A stretch of DNA of 64,000 nt from Diplolepis rosae (Eukaryota; Arthropoda; Insecta; Hymenoptera; Diplolepididae): the NCBI GenBank assembly GCA_030998225.1, contig JAPYXD010000698.1:5063001-5127000 (forward strand). The letters are read 5' to 3'. The position numbers and the translations under genes were made by a program. Positions 1-13,218 of this stretch are shown piece after piece. Below the pieces are notes generated by a model that saw only the letters and a list, made by a program, of their open reading frames with translations, was not told where the DNA came from and did not search any database. The number at the start of each line of letters is the position of its first letter. Positions within the stretch are counted from its first letter, which is position 1.

Positions 1-402
1 ATGGATAAATATCTTTAGAGTTACTAACCAGCCTTTTTCAACATGGATAAATAAAAGCGCAAACTTCGATCTTAAAATAGGCCAGTAAATAATGTGAGAA
101 GTAATAATATGATATTTATTATTTCTAAAATGCCGAAGGATACCGATGGCATATTAGATCGCTTTGCGTGCTGAACATTTTAATTAAAACTTTAAAAAAT
201 ATATTACAAGACTCTTTTTTACTATTCAATGTATTGTTTCTGGTGATTAGAATTATTATTTGTGCAATACATATAAAAGTTTGATTTTTTGTGTGTGAAA
301 ATTCCGGTGTATGTGTTCGCATCTCACTATTTCATCCTCGTATCTTTAGCAATAATACGTGACAAATGATATTGCGATTTTGTTTATCGTCTCGCAAAAA
401 GC

Positions 403-404
<2 letters not shown>

Positions 405-444
<40 letters not shown>
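405..444. repeat. (CT)n microsatellite
   Basis: An almost pure CT dinucleotide run of about 40 bp, read directly from the sequence. Confidence 0.95.
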
Positions 445-449
<5 letters not shown>

Positions 450-611
450 AGTGTGATGAAAAATAAATCCATTTATGCCACGAGTAAAGACTGACTTTTC
501 TTTCACCTATATATACTTTTGTAAAGAAATAAAATTTAAAATATTTTTTTGTTCTAAAACTAAAGCAAAATTACGTCAATACTTTTGGGAAGTGGAACGA
601 ACGATTAATTT

Positions 612-770
612 TTGGTAATCTCTATGTATTTACAATTACGTGTAACCTGTGTACAAGATCGTTAAAAACATTAAATGTTTATACTCGCTTTTCGATAATC
701 TACCCATGTATTTAATTATTTACATGTATATCTGTGTACAAGATCGTTAAAAACATTAAATGTTTACATT
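612..770. repeat. tandem duplication, unit about 86 bp
   Basis: The string GTGTACAAGATCGTTAAAAA followed by CATTAAATGTTTA occurs at about 649 and again at about 735. The sequence before each copy (ATGTATTTA...) is also similar, so this is a diverged tandem duplication with a period near 86 bp. Noncoding. Confidence 0.75.
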
Positions 771-2338
771 TTGTTTCTAGCATCGCGTATGATGCTTTGT
801 TTTTGTAAGTTCCTAGCCCCCGGTTGATGACTTTGAATATGTTCAAATATCGTCGATATTTACATGTAGGTAAGTAGAAAAAATCCTAATAACTTTGATA
901 ACTACAATTTTGTCTTACGCGTTTACGAATGAATTTTACACCATATTTTGCATTTGACGCGACTGATTAAACACAATCAATCACTCGCGTCTTTATTTCT
1001 CTCTTACACTTTCTATCGCATACTAACAATTCATTTTGTCATTCACACTTCCGCTCATTCTTTTAATTCTACCTGTCTTGTAAATTTTGGAGCTTCAACT
1101 TTAGCTCGAAACAATCTGACTCTTACCACGACACAAACTTCGGACGTGAAAATCAACAGGAAATCGTATTTCTTTTTTTAACTGCTTCTATTTCGCTTTC
1201 TTAATATATTTACAACTTATGAAATATATAACGTGACTATTCAGCCTAGATTAACTGATTTTACAGAAAATGTACAACGCCATTTTTCAAACATAAATTT
1301 AACAATTAAAGCTCATCGGGTCGAGACCGATGACACATCTCAGAATTTAATCTGGAAATGATTTACAAAATTTTTGGATAAAACTATAAAATTCTAAAAT
1401 ATTTATACAGAAATTTTAATACATTTAAAAACATCTTGTGCACCAAAAGCGATATTTCAGACTATATAAGTTAAAATGGATGACATAGAGATTTTCGCTG
1501 TGCTTAAAATTATTATATAATAAAAAAATGTAAAGTTTGATCATAGGAAGTTTTTAAAATGAAACTTTCTATACGGAAAAAGTACAAAATTCATATTTCT
1601 CGACCCGATCGATTGCTTAAAAAGATAAATGTATCAAGAAACATCGATGCTATGCATTATAATTAAAGATTGAGTCACAAATTCAACATTAATACACAAA
1701 TCGCAATCCTTTTTAAAATAATCTTCAAATTTCGATTTCAATTAATTTTGATAAGTTTTATTTTTTATCGACGTTTTGCTTTCATTCTTTTCTCATTAAT
1801 ATAAACAAAATGAAAAAATACATAAATAGATCGTCACAAAATCGCAAAGTTCATTTTCATTTTAAATTAAGACACCTGATTTATAAAAAGATACAATCAA
1901 ATAAGTTTTCAAAATAGATTATAAACTTTTGGTAATCGATACCAAAATTGCGAATTTCATAATTTACAAATAAATCGGAATCAAGAATACAACTAAAAAA
2001 ACTGTTTTCAATTGATTATCAATAAATATTTACTAATTTAAATCACCTTCTGATTAGAATATTTTCCAAATTTGCAGAATTGTTCCTCTTGATAGGAAAG
2101 TAAAAAGAGTTTCGACAAAACATCTAACTGTCTATGTTCAAAAAGTATGAAGAGACTTTCGGCCTTCGTAATAATTGATTTTTCAAACTTTCGCGATCGA
2201 ATTCGAAGTACGGTATATTTACAAGATTTTCTATAGTAATCTATTATGTATATTATATTATCTTACTATTCTTAAGGCTAGCATAGCTTTCTGCACACAT
2301 TTAACGTGGTCCGTGTGACGTATGAAGACACTAGGTGG

Positions 2339-5300
2339 TCAGTCGCTATCCGAATCTATCTTTTTCGTTGTCTTTCTTCTCTTCCTGGCTTGCTTTGATT
2401 TAACAATCTCCTCCTCCTGAGAAACAAAACATTTGTCCAAATTATTCTACAAAACATGCAGACGTTTATAATTCACCTAAAAAAATTGATTTCTTTTCAA
2501 CTTTTTAATTGAGAATAATAGAATTATAAATCATTTAAAATGAAAAATTGAATAAATTCTTAATTACAACATAATGATTTGCATGCAATATTTTTTCTCT
2601 TTATATAATAACTTCTGCTCCATCCGACTTAATCAAAACTTATTAGAGTATTTGTCCAAGTAATACTCACTTCGCTACTTTGCTCGCTGCTCTCAGAAAG
2701 TCTTTCCCGAGGAGGTTGCCTCTTGAAAGCAGATCTTTCTCTTGTACTGGCGCCAGCTCGTTTGTAACTTTCCTTTCCGATAGAAGCTGAGGCATGTTTT
2801 CTAGTGGAACTCGTTGGTGGTGGAGGTGGTTGATTCTCCTCGTTTACTTCGGCGAGTGCAAAGAGATCACCGTAGCTCTTCCTCAGAGAATCACTGCTTG
2901 CGGCCTGAGCTTGCTGAAGAGCTCGCTGCATTCCCTCCGATTGATATAATTGCAATTCAGAAGCAGATACGCAATGCTGACGTAATCGGTCCAAGTGTCC
3001 CAGAACTTGCTCTCCAGTTGGAGGACCAGATTGTTGATTGTGTTTCGGACCCGTTCGCTTCCGCTTATTCGGACTCGTGGCAGGGTAACGTGTACTCAAA
3101 AGATTTGCCAAAAGTTCACCGAGTTTTTCTTCATAATCTCGACACCAGTAACGAAGCGCCGCTACTACAAACATGTCACCTTGTACGCTCTGGCGAACTA
3201 ACAATTGTTTCAAAAGCTCCAACGTTGGCCTGCAAAGGTAAAATTATTACTAAGAATCTCATAAACTGAAAATTAACTAAAAATTTTAATCTCATTTCAA
3301 TATCCTACTTTTCCTGCTTGAGCATTAATAAAATTGACGTTAGAGCTTCTGCGTGCTCCCTAAATTGTAGTTTGGGCAGAACAGGAAGTACATAATCGAT
3401 AGGGAAATCGTGTGCGAATATCAATTGCCAGAAGCAATATTGTTCGAACGTTTCCCAGTTCAAACTGGCAGTCAAAATAGAAGAGAAGGACTCTTTTTTT
3501 AACATTTTCAAGTGGCCTTGCATGATTTGACAAACCAATTCCTGTAGTTGAAAAGAGTCAACAGTGGACACAACTAAATGTAGCAGATGAACGTTCCCCA
3601 AAGCAACGTTTTGAAATTCTGTATAAATGTCAGGTACCAGGTAAAAAAGCAAGGATATGTTGTCCTCGTGACAGAGCTAAAACAGAAATTATTTTTCAGC
3701 ATTACTTTGAATATCTCCGATACTTAATTCTGCTTTGAATTTTTCGTACCTTTAAATCGGCTATTAAACATAAATCTATCTTTTTTTCTCGTTGAGAGCA
3801 AAAGTCCTTATACACAGATGCCTTCACGTCGTTCAAAACGTTACTGAAACGAAAGTAAAAAAAAAAATTAAATATACGTAATGTTGAATATAGTATCAAG
3901 TGAGTTTGACGAACAATTAATTCATCAATTTAAAAAAAAACAATAATAACCTTGGCTCTCCCTCTCTTTTCTCTTCTTCTCTCCCCCAAACTGTCAAAAA
4001 GTACAAAAGAAGATACCCTATCCTCGGTTGAATCGATTGTATCTCAGCTAATATCCTCGCAAGAAGTTTTCTTCTATTGTCCTCTTCTTTACACAGTTGA
4101 AACTGATTTCTGAACATGACAAAAAGAGGTGTACTTATACTGTCAGCTAAAGCTTCCTCATTGAGGTTGTCTGCAGGAAATATATCAGCCGTGATTTGGG
4201 TTGCGAGTATCGTAGAAATGCAAGTGGCCAAAGAAGGTATCGTCTCTGCATCTATTTCATCTTCAACAACCATCTGCACTATTCTCTCCATTGTCTGACA
4301 TCTTGATTCATTGTCACTTTCCGCATGCAAACTTTCTACAGCAGTCTTTAATTCTTCTGGTTCTAAGACGAGGTTCAACTGCGTCGTTATGTCTTCCTTC
4401 TTCACACAATTCACGTTTTTCTCATTCTTTAAGGGTTTTACTTTTGCTAAGGGGATGTCGACGTCGTGGACATCGTCATCGGATTTTGTCACTATCCTGT
4501 AATTAGCATACTAATTTCATTTTATTGGAAAAATTTTTTCATGTAAAAAATATGAACCTTTACATTTCATCAGTGGGTTTAATTTGTTTGTTTGGACTAT
4601 GATAAACAAATATTAATTTGTGTAAACGTTTTTCATGAGCTTTACACATTGAAATGTGTAATTATATAAATATGTTCTTAAGTAAAGAATTCGAAATTGT
4701 TTGTAAGACATATCTATTTCATTATATTGTACCATTTATTAAAAAATAAGTTTTTTAAATGACAGATGGAAGATGGAATACGAACCTTAAAGGCAATTCT
4801 TCGTCTTCATCACTAAAGACAGGTTCGGAATCTGGGTTTATATGGTTGTTTTCCACCATCGTGTTCCCTGTAGTCTCCAACATGAGTCCCGGACTTAGAT
4901 CCTTACTCAGTTCCTCCATTTTACCTGAATATATTGGAAGCTTATTACCTGCTCAAGAACAGCGTGCAAAAACCAAAGTTAGTAAGCGTTGAATGTGCTG
5001 AGACGTGAAGGTTTCTTAGAAAAGAACTAGTGATTTTTTTTTGTTACCATAAGACCAAATATTAGATGGCATGGAAGTAAAAACCAAATTTTAAACAAAA
5101 CGAGCATGTGCTGAATGAAGGTGAACTGTATGAATATATTATACAATGCCATTTACTTATTATTTCAAAACAGCAGTTAAACAGCCATATGATTCTAATT
5201 AATTAAATTAAAAGTCAACGTGCATGCAATTAAGATATCAAATTTTACCAGGATCTGTGTTTGGAGGCAAACAAAACTCCTTGAATGTCTCCCTGATTTT

Positions 5301-8028
5301 ACTTCGCAGTTCTCTGTCTAATTTAGGACTATCAAAAAGAGGATATAAACTAGGCAGAACTCTCTTTTCTAAGATTTGTCTCAGAGAAGAAAATATCCCA
5401 TTCCGCACTTTCTCAGTCAATGTTGGATAAAAGTTTGGAATTATCTGAAATTCACAAATTAGCTGTTATAAATTAATCAATTTTCTGAAAGATTTTAATT
5501 TTAGTGAAATTTTCTTAACCCACCCTGCATAAAAAGTCTAGAAGAGTGGCAGTGACTGCGGGATGCGATCTCATCGAATTATGCATAACAAGGATCGCAG
5601 GTTCGATGTTCATGATGTTATCTTTTTCGGGATCGAAAAATAGCCAGTCGTAAAAGAGAGCTAATTTAGCATTGCTAGCTGCTACAGTAGACGTACAAGT
5701 CGTGAACAGCCAGCCTATCACTGCCCATCGGGGAATAATATCTGAGCACAATAGTTCGTTTGTGGGGTGAATAACTCCGACTATGAAGCGTATAAGGTCG
5801 CATCTTAAAGACTGAGATTCTGGTGTAGCGAGATATTGCCTTTGAAACCAGTCCTGGTAGCGTTTATGATTGCCGAAACGCACTTGACTTGTTAAGAAAA
5901 CTAGCTTCCTTTCCATGTCTGGAGTTAGTCGGGACTGCAAAAATCTACGGGAAGTCCTTGTTTGTAAAAGTTGCAAAACTCCAGTGAAATTGGGACAAAG
6001 CGATTTAGGGTTAAGGAGCAAATCCTTCCACAGTGTTTCGAACTCTGGTATTCTTGCCACATTTTGCAATAAGCGTACTAAGTCTCTGAAACATTATTCA
6101 CAACTCAATTAACACAAACGTTTAATCATTTAGATTTTTATGTGACTTAATTTGTAATTTTACCTGCCAATAACTAAACAGTCAACCAATCTCTCTCGAA
6201 TGAGGCTCACCATAAAGGTGACTTCTTTTTGCCTAAGACTGGCTAAGTGGGCTGCATTGTGGTCCTCTATTAACCGAAGGTAGGTGTAAACAATAGATGC
6301 TGTTAAAATAGGGAATTTATCCAACCAGGGTCTGTTGTCTTGAAAAATGTCTAAAAGGGCGTCAACAAGGAACAAATTTCGAGGTGAGGTGTCCCCACCG
6401 GCCGCGTGCCTTAACAAACTTAAACAAAGATTGTCCACACTTGCAACACTAGTCCTTATCATTTCCCGCAATAACCAAAGCAGCTGACTTCTCGCCACGT
6501 CATTCAATCGTAGGTATCTCTCTAACACCAGTTGATTGAGGTGGCCTAAGACGATGGCTAATCCATCTCTGGTGATCAGGGTTAAGTCTCTATAACTTTT
6601 GGCAGCTTCTTGAGGCTCCGAGAGAATTACCACCAATAATCCAAGGGAAACCTCCTCGTGGGTCTTTTCTTTGCAAACGGCATTGTTCAGTGTGTCATGT
6701 GCTTCCTTTTCTGACAGCCCTGCAGTCAGGTTCTGGAGTATGGAATGGCATCTTTCGAATTTCTGAGAAAAAAAACAAAGCGAATTAATCATAAATTATT
6801 TTTTTAAATTTAAAGATAAGATCTAATTACCCATTTTTTATTTTGTCCTTTTTAAGGCCATGGACCAACCGGATTACGTGACGTCGGTAAATGCAATTAC
6901 AGTATATAATGTTATTCGAAAAATATTAATTAAAATTTATTTTCGGTACCGGACAGACGTGACTGAAAAAACCAAGAAAGCTTGTCTAGTACCAAAAATC
7001 CATTTTAGTTATTCATTTTTGAATAATCTTACATACTGTAATTGCAATTACCGACGTCACGTGTTCTTATTGATCTATGGCCTTAAGAAAACGATCCCGA
7101 GATACTGAAATAAAGTTGAAGTCAAACATTCAACTCAAATTCAAGATACATATTATATAATCAAATTTCGAATATATTAATAATAAAAATCCTGCAAATA
7201 TGAGAATTATAATTCTTTATCGTAATCTATAGAATATTGGTTTAGGTTTTAATCAAAAGATCAACACATAAAGAGCTATAAAGAAAAGGTCTCGTTAAAT
7301 AGAAAAATGTAAAAAACATCATCTCACTAAACACGATGATAAAACTGCTGTAAAATAATAAAATTCCAATTTTAGACTACTTAGTTCAAAAAAATAACAC
7401 GAAACGTGAACATTTTCTGATATCTTTGTACTATCAAACTTAGTAGTCAAATTGTACCCATATTTTACTATCTTTTTATTCATGTATAATTATCGATAAG
7501 TTATTATATTAAGATAAATCAAACATATAAATTCATAATGTATAAATGTTCAGATGTCCGCATCATCGTCATGCCAGTACAATCCAATTACCAAAACCGT
7601 TGCTCTAGACTTAAACATTCGACCGCAAAACCCAAACTCCAATAAAACCTTAAAAGATCTAGAGAAATATTAAAATGAAGCAAAAATAATTGAAACAATA
7701 ATAACAAATTAAAAAAAGGAAATAACAGAGCGACTTTTTTTTATCAATTACCCGGATAATTCGAAATATAAGTTGAATTTACTGTTTCAAGACTGAATAC
7801 CCCCGCGACGGAAAATAACCTAAAAAATTGCAAATTTAAATTTCCCGCTTGTCAGTAGCATGTGGCGCCTCTTAACCTATTCGCGACGGTCTCAACAATG
7901 GCGGACATCGCACTTGATACGGATCCAGCGAGTATTTGAAATATTTATGTTACCTCTTCCAGGTCGTCCTTATTCTCAACGCAGGATGTGCTGAGTAGCC
8001 GGGAAGCAGGCGATTTGGTTTGGTCCAT
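2339..8028 (-). CDS. IntS3: Integrator complex subunit 3 (INTS3 / SOSS subunit A), complete, 10 coding exons
   Basis: Scaffold subunit of the nuclear Integrator complex (Pol II termination, snRNA 3' processing) and, in animals, of the SOSS single-strand-DNA damage complex. Coding exons 5' to 3': 8028-7954, 6762-6164, 6085-5524, 5444-5249, 4924-4786, 4496-3951, 3843-3750, 3676-3309, 3229-2671, 2416-2339. All introns are GT-AG and phases match. The total is 3216 nt, 1071 residues (human about 1040). Start [15 protein letters not shown]. Recognised family blocks: helical N-terminal region with [16 protein letters not shown] (about 225-240), [25 protein letters not shown], an acidic linker FSDEDEE (about 510-520), [12 protein letters not shown] (about 820), and a basic tail ending DSDSD. 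Exon 1 runs on as [11 protein letters not shown], which fixes the start. Exon 6 and 7 reading frames continue past their donors, so the exon ends were set by phase and homology. Intron 1 (1191 nt) carries a MITE. Confidence 0.96.
6852..7086. mobile_element. MITE family A copy 1, TTAA-flanked
   Basis: Lies in INTS3 intron 1. Ends are TTAAGGCCATGGACCAACC and its inverted complement (slightly diverged on the right: TTGATCTATGGCCTTAA). Inner inverted repeats continue (GACGTCGGTAAATGCAATTA against TAATTGCAATTACCGACGTC), so most of the element folds as a hairpin. TTAA at both ends suggests a piggyBac-type target duplication. No coding capacity. Confidence 0.85.
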
Positions 8029-8700
8029 CGCAGAAGCTCCTATCTGCCCGTCCCGAGGTATAGACGAGGCTTTTCTAGGCCTCAGCCCTCAGCCCTGTGC
8101 CCCTGGCCGTTTCCTCCGTGCATCGTGATCGTCTCTCGGCTCGGCCTGTGTCGCTCTATCTTTGTCTCTCGCTCTCTCGGTCTCTCTACTTTGTTTATTC
8201 TCGCCTCGGACCTCTCTCAAGAAACGTTCCGATGCGATTGCGCATTGATACACACCGCTTCGCTTCTCGTTCTCGCTTCGTGACGCGGCCCCCTGCCATC
8301 ACCAGCCCCCACTAACCAGGTTGTAACCAATAATAATCTACCAGGCCGTATGCGACTCTCTTAGCGGTTAGTGGAAGGGACAAGAGCAGAAGCTCAAGAA
8401 AGTAGTACTTCTGCGCTTGCGCCTGTCCATTGGATAATCACATTGCCGCCCTGGTTCCTGCTTCCCGCTTTTCGCCTATTCTGCCGTTCACTCATCGCTT
8501 TTTCGCGATTTCCACGCTGCTCCTCGGTCTCTTCATATCTTCATGTCGAGGGTGCATCTTTCCACGAACTCGTCATTTTACCTGCACGTTTTTCCGAGGT
8601 TAGTGACACTATGCAACGTAACGAGGATGTCAGAGAATACTTACCTCGATGAGGCGAACATAACCCCCTTAAAGTACTCTGATCTCAGATTATAGAAGAC
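7860..8700 (-). promoter_or_regulatory. INTS3 promoter / 5' leader region
   Basis: This stretch is clearly GC-richer and less repetitive than its surroundings and lies directly upstream of the INTS3 start codon (8028). It contains an NRF-1-like palindrome (TGCGCTTGCGCC near 8411) and no TATA box at a useful place. On the minus strand a perfect 5' splice site, CGAG|GTAAGT, lies at 8645|8644 and could end a noncoding 5' exon. Several plus-strand open frames here are probably composition artefacts. Promoter role is inferred. Confidence 0.55.
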
Positions 8701-9038
8701 GTTTAAAAAAGGAGACAAAGCTTTCCACTTTTTGAATTCCTATGATGTATTAGTTCTCTAAGACTTTATATCCCCTATTCGAATACCGTTAGGTGGAGGT
8801 TCGCACAGCAGCACACCCCCGGGATCGTGTTTATACGACAGCGCACCAGGCTTGAATAATATGATTAGGACATCTCATGATTTGTATACTGGTTATGATT
8901 CTTTTAATTTTTTTATTCGGTGCTTGTTTTTTAAGTTTTTCTCTGCTGACATCCGCTGAGTGAAAGGTGGCGGGAATTAAGTGGTAAAAGGGTTAGGTGG
9001 ATTTTCCATTATCTGGAAACGAAATTAAAGATTATGTT

Positions 9039-9378
9039 TTAAGGCCATGGACCAACCGGATCATATGACTAGATTCCTATCTTATCAGAATTTTCAATTT
9101 GTGTAACCCTATGTCTGTAAAAAATGAGATGACAAGTTGAAAATTTGTGAGAGTAAATGAAATCCACTAAACAAGTCTGGTCATAAAAAATTTCTTTGAA
9201 ATTTTTTTTTTTATAATTATAAACATTTATGACCAGACAGACCGAAATTAATGTATTTTATTTAATTCTACAAATTTTCAGTTACCTGTCTTAATTTTCA
9301 TAGAAATGGGGTAACATAAATTGAAATGCTGGTAAAGTAGGAATCCGGTCACGTGACCAGGTTGGTCCATGGCCTTAA
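9039..9378. mobile_element. MITE family A copy 2, TTAA-flanked
   Basis: Perfectly matched outer ends: TTAAGGCCATGGACCAACC on the left and GGTTGGTCCATGGCCTTAA on the right, with further inverted pairing inwards (ATGACTAGATTCCTA against TAGGAATCCGGTCACGT). 340 bp, noncoding. A second MITE (family B) starts two bases after its right TTAA. Confidence 0.9.
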
Positions 9379-9380
9379 AT

Positions 9381-9622
9381 ACTGACTATTGAATCAGTCA
9401 AAATCTACTGATTATTAGTGAAATTTGACTGATTCAAACAGTTAAAAAAAGGTTACTGTAAATCAGACAAATTTCACTGATTACTTCAGTGAAAATCAAC
9501 TGATTTAACAGTGAAAAATATTTTTTCATTGATTCAATCAGTGAAAATTGACTGATTTGACAGTGAAAAGATAATCTACTGGTTCAGTCAGCGAAAATTT
9601 GACTGATTCAGATTTAGAGAGG
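9381..9622. mobile_element. MITE family B copy 1 (ACTGATT/AATCAGT palindromes)
   Basis: Built from reiterated AATCAGT...ACTGATT units of about 40 bp in alternating orientation; ends with GACTGATTCAGATTTAGAGAG as in the copies at 37248 and 44369. The left end lacks the CTCTCTAAAT terminus, so this copy looks truncated against the neighbouring family A element. Confidence 0.75.
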
Positions 9623-9652
9623 ATATTATTAACAAAACATGTATAATTTCCG

Positions 9653-10678
9653 TTAACCCTTGCTTACCACACTTCCGTAGAATTACACGCTTACCACACA
9701 TGGGTCTAAGAGACCCCAACGACAAAAATCGTTATAAAAAAGAAACTATTCAATAGTTTGACATGAAATTTTTTTTGGAACTTCCCTAAAACCCATTTCA
9801 AAAGATAACGTAGGTTTGATGGCCAAAAAAAAATTTTAAATATGCTAAAAAAAATGTTAAAGTTAAAAAGTGTAGAAAATGACCATTACCACTGAAATTC
9901 ATAACTTTTTTAATATTTAATATGAAGGGTTAAAAATTTAGTCGGACATAGTCAAGATATATCTCTAAAAGTACCTACAAAGGTTTTTTATGTCCAGTAA
10001 AAAAAGTATATTTATTTTGAGGAATGAATGGCGAAAAAAGGGAAAAAATAAGTCATGCGTTCTTGTCAGAATACTTAATTGTATTAGCTGTCATAAAAAC
10101 ATTTATACTGAAAATATCGATGGATTATGAAATTAATAGAAAGTAAATATGAAATAAAAACAAAATATGCATAAAATAACCAATTTTATTCTCAATGGGA
10201 AGGTGACGCGGTGGGGGCTGCCCCTCGAGAGTCAAAATCCCGACGCTTGGCTAGTACACGTCTGTTCCGATATACACGAAAAATACTCCAATTTTGAGTC
10301 TATTTCGGAGCAAAAGATCGTTTACTGTTTTTTTAAAACGTTATATGTCTTTTAAAAAAATTACACGTTTTAAACATACTTTATAGTCTTTATTCTTTGA
10401 TCTGAAGTCAATATTCAGTAAAAAAAATTGTCTTCAAAAAATCATTTTCGAACGTAATTACCACTCTTGGGTCTTTTAGACCCAGGCCTATTTTTGAATA
10501 GCTGCCAAAACTAAACTAATGGTCCCAACGTCATCCTAAACATTCTGAAAGGTAGTTTAACTATTCAACTATCGACTAATATTGCTACAGACTCGCTCCC
10601 TTTGCATTTAGGTACATAAAATTTAACTACAAAGAAGGCTTGGGTCTCGAAGACCCACGTGTGGTAAGCAAGGGTTAA
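9653..10678. mobile_element. piggyBac-like non-autonomous element, 1026 bp
   Basis: TTAA-CCCTTGCTTACCACAC at the left and GTGTGGTAAGCAAGGG-TTAA at the right are perfect inverted repeats with the CCC...GGG termini and TTAA target typical of piggyBac. Sub-terminal GGGTCTAAGAGACCC and GGGTCTCGAAGACCC palindromes sit just inside each end. No DDD transposase frame is present; the longest inner frame (62 codons at 10167) resembles nothing I know. Internally deleted derivative. Confidence 0.88.
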
Positions 10679-10679
10679 A

Positions 10680-13200
10680 CAGCAATATTCTTACAATAAA
10701 TAAGTTTACGGAGTTGACTTCAACCTACATCGTGAACATTAGATTTTCAGTTTTTTTTAATATCCACTTCACATTTTGGCAAATGAGAAATTTTGTGGAG
10801 CATCAAGTGCGCAGGTTTTAGAACAATTCCCAAAACAGGCGGTCTGTTTTCAAAGCTATGCCGTTTAAAAATTATTCTTGAGTAATTAGCGGTTTCAAAC
10901 TTTACTGGAATTAGAAACGAAATGATAAGTCACACTAAATGATGTATATTATAGTCATGGATAGATATAGTTTAAATCAAATTTATAAGTTTGAAATGGT
11001 TTGAAATTATGACTGACATAAATAGGTTAGGTGACGTATCAGTAATCAATTTTTATCAATAAATTAATTATGTTCCTAATCAGAAACTCCAATTAATTTC
11101 GTTGCAGTTACCTGGTGTTCTTTTTCTTAGTTAATAAGATCAAAAAGTATTTCGAGCTATTTATTTAAAAAAACTTCAATAAATCGGAATCTAATTTAAA
11201 TTTTACCACAATCATAATTTTGTAAAATGCGAGAAGTGAATAAAATATTGCTTTTGTGTCTTCATGATGCTTTTATAATTTTTCAGATTTAATAAGAATA
11301 ACTTTTAATAAGATTTTGATTAATATAAATTAAAAAAATTATTTTAGCAAGTTATCGATTATTTGATAATCAAACTTCTCGTCATTATAAAAATTAAAAA
11401 TAGGCTTTTTACACCTGCCTGCATGTGGCTTAGTTTCTCTTGAGTCTTTAATTGATAGTTTGAATTATTTTTCACATGTCCTAACGTATTAAATTTATTT
11501 ATGCTTTTACATACAATAGTGAAATATATCTACTATGAATAAACTTAAAACAGTCTACAAGGAATAGACGATAAGCGTATTTTTCAATCTCTAGGATGAG
11601 GTAACCAACCCGTTAAACAAAACAGCAACTAAAGTAATGGGTGTAATGTAAATTAGAGTATTACTTCCTATAAGTATCGACAAGAATCCTATGACCTGTA
11701 TGACATTGAAATAACGTTGTTACTTTTTCTTCTATTGGTTGTGTTTATAAATTGTGAAGTAATTTTTCAATTTTATCGTTCCGTTTCTACAACAATGATT
11801 TGAAGGTACGCAAAAGGAATAAGAAATTAGTATATTGTTTTGTTAAGTAAGATAAAATAGAACAAAAGATTAGTGGAGACTAATCAGCAAATAGCATTGT
11901 TTTTCGAATTAGAACAAGATGCTGCTTACTCATTGAAGTAGGTATTTAAATTTTATTGCGCGATAAAATTGTATGTCTTATAAATTACTGCTTATATTTA
12001 TATTTATTCCGCAGTTTCTGAATAATAACGGAACTCAAACATTTTTTTCTACGTAAAATAGGTCATTTTTCAATTTTTTAATACATCTATATAAAACTCT
12101 TTTCTCTAATGTCATTAATAATAAGTATAATATAATTTTAAAAAAGGATTTGTTTCGGAATTTATTTACGATACAAAATTTGATTTACAATAAAGAAAAT
12201 TTCGTTTAAAGTCGCCTTTTTGATATTGTGCTATATTGTCATTTTCTTCCGAAAAAAAAACTATTGATACTGATTGATCTTGATTCAAAAAAACAATTGC
12301 AATTCATTAATTTTATTGGAAACAACAATTTAGAGTCAATTTAATACGTTTAATGAATTGGTTTCAGGAACAATTTTTTTTTTTCTAGAAAAGTTTGCTT
12401 AATGATGTACCATACATTCAAGTTCTTTTATAAACAAAAGCATTGTTAATATTAATTAATGTATTAAACGCTGTTTTGTACCACATAGACGTCACACCAA
12501 GTACATAATACGTACATAGGGCCATGGGGGCGCCACGAGTTATGTTCAAAATTTCGATATTTTCATTAAATACTAATTGATAAAAAAAATGTCTTAATAA
12601 TTATTGTTTATATTTTTATTTTTAAAAACACCTGTTATGCTTAAAAATAAAATTCGTCACTTTTGTCCAATATTCCTGGCGTATAATGACCCAAATAAAG
12701 GAACAATGATTATACAACATATCTACACATATTCAACTATCAAATCAATATAATAGCTTTATAGCACTTACCTGTGTAACATAAAATCAAACAAAAAATA
12801 GAAAAAAAAAATGGTTTCCTCAAATGCCTTTGAGAAATATTTATTTTAGGGAAAACAATTTGGAGTAATATTGCATGGCGGAAGATTTATAATGAAAGTA
12901 ATCTTATGAAAAAAGAGACATTAAAAATAATTCCTGGATCAAAACAAGGTTAGAAAGAAAATATGAAGGTCTCTTTCTGTCTCCTTTCATCTGTTTTGTA
13001 TTACCTAACAGACTAACGCACCCAGCTCTCTTCGTTAGTAAACAAAAGTTTGATCTTTTTTTGAGCCCTTTCCTCGAACAAGCGTGTTACGTTATTGAAT
13101 TAACGACTAATACGCGCTCTCCTTACTGATTAATATTTATTTCTCATCAGTATAAATAAGTTCTGTTCGATAGAATCGACTGTATCAAACAATTAGTAAA
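10680..13200. other. intergenic, nothing recognised
   Basis: AT-rich sequence without credible coding potential, terminal inverted repeats or RNA genes that I can see. A CAG|GTAAGT string on the minus strand near 12770 has only a weak pyrimidine tract. Confidence 0.5.
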
Positions 13201-13218
13201 AATAAATTAGTAGAAATT

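Larger units (their letters stand above)
1..2338. other. 3' flank of INTS3, no gene seen
   Basis: No convincing coding sequence on either strand; the open frames here are short and low-complexity. The right part must include the INTS3 3'UTR, because the INTS3 stop is at 2339-2341 and the gene reads leftwards. A minus-strand AATAAA candidate (tttatt on the plus strand) lies near 1757. The stretch also holds a CT microsatellite (405-444) and an imperfect direct repeat around 610-770. Confidence 0.6.

Noticed and set aside
8020..8652. Plus-strand open frames of 72-93 codons upstream of INTS3
   Set aside because: They lie in the GC-richer promoter of a minus-strand gene, have Ser/Arg/Leu-biased composition and no domain; three overlap in different frames.
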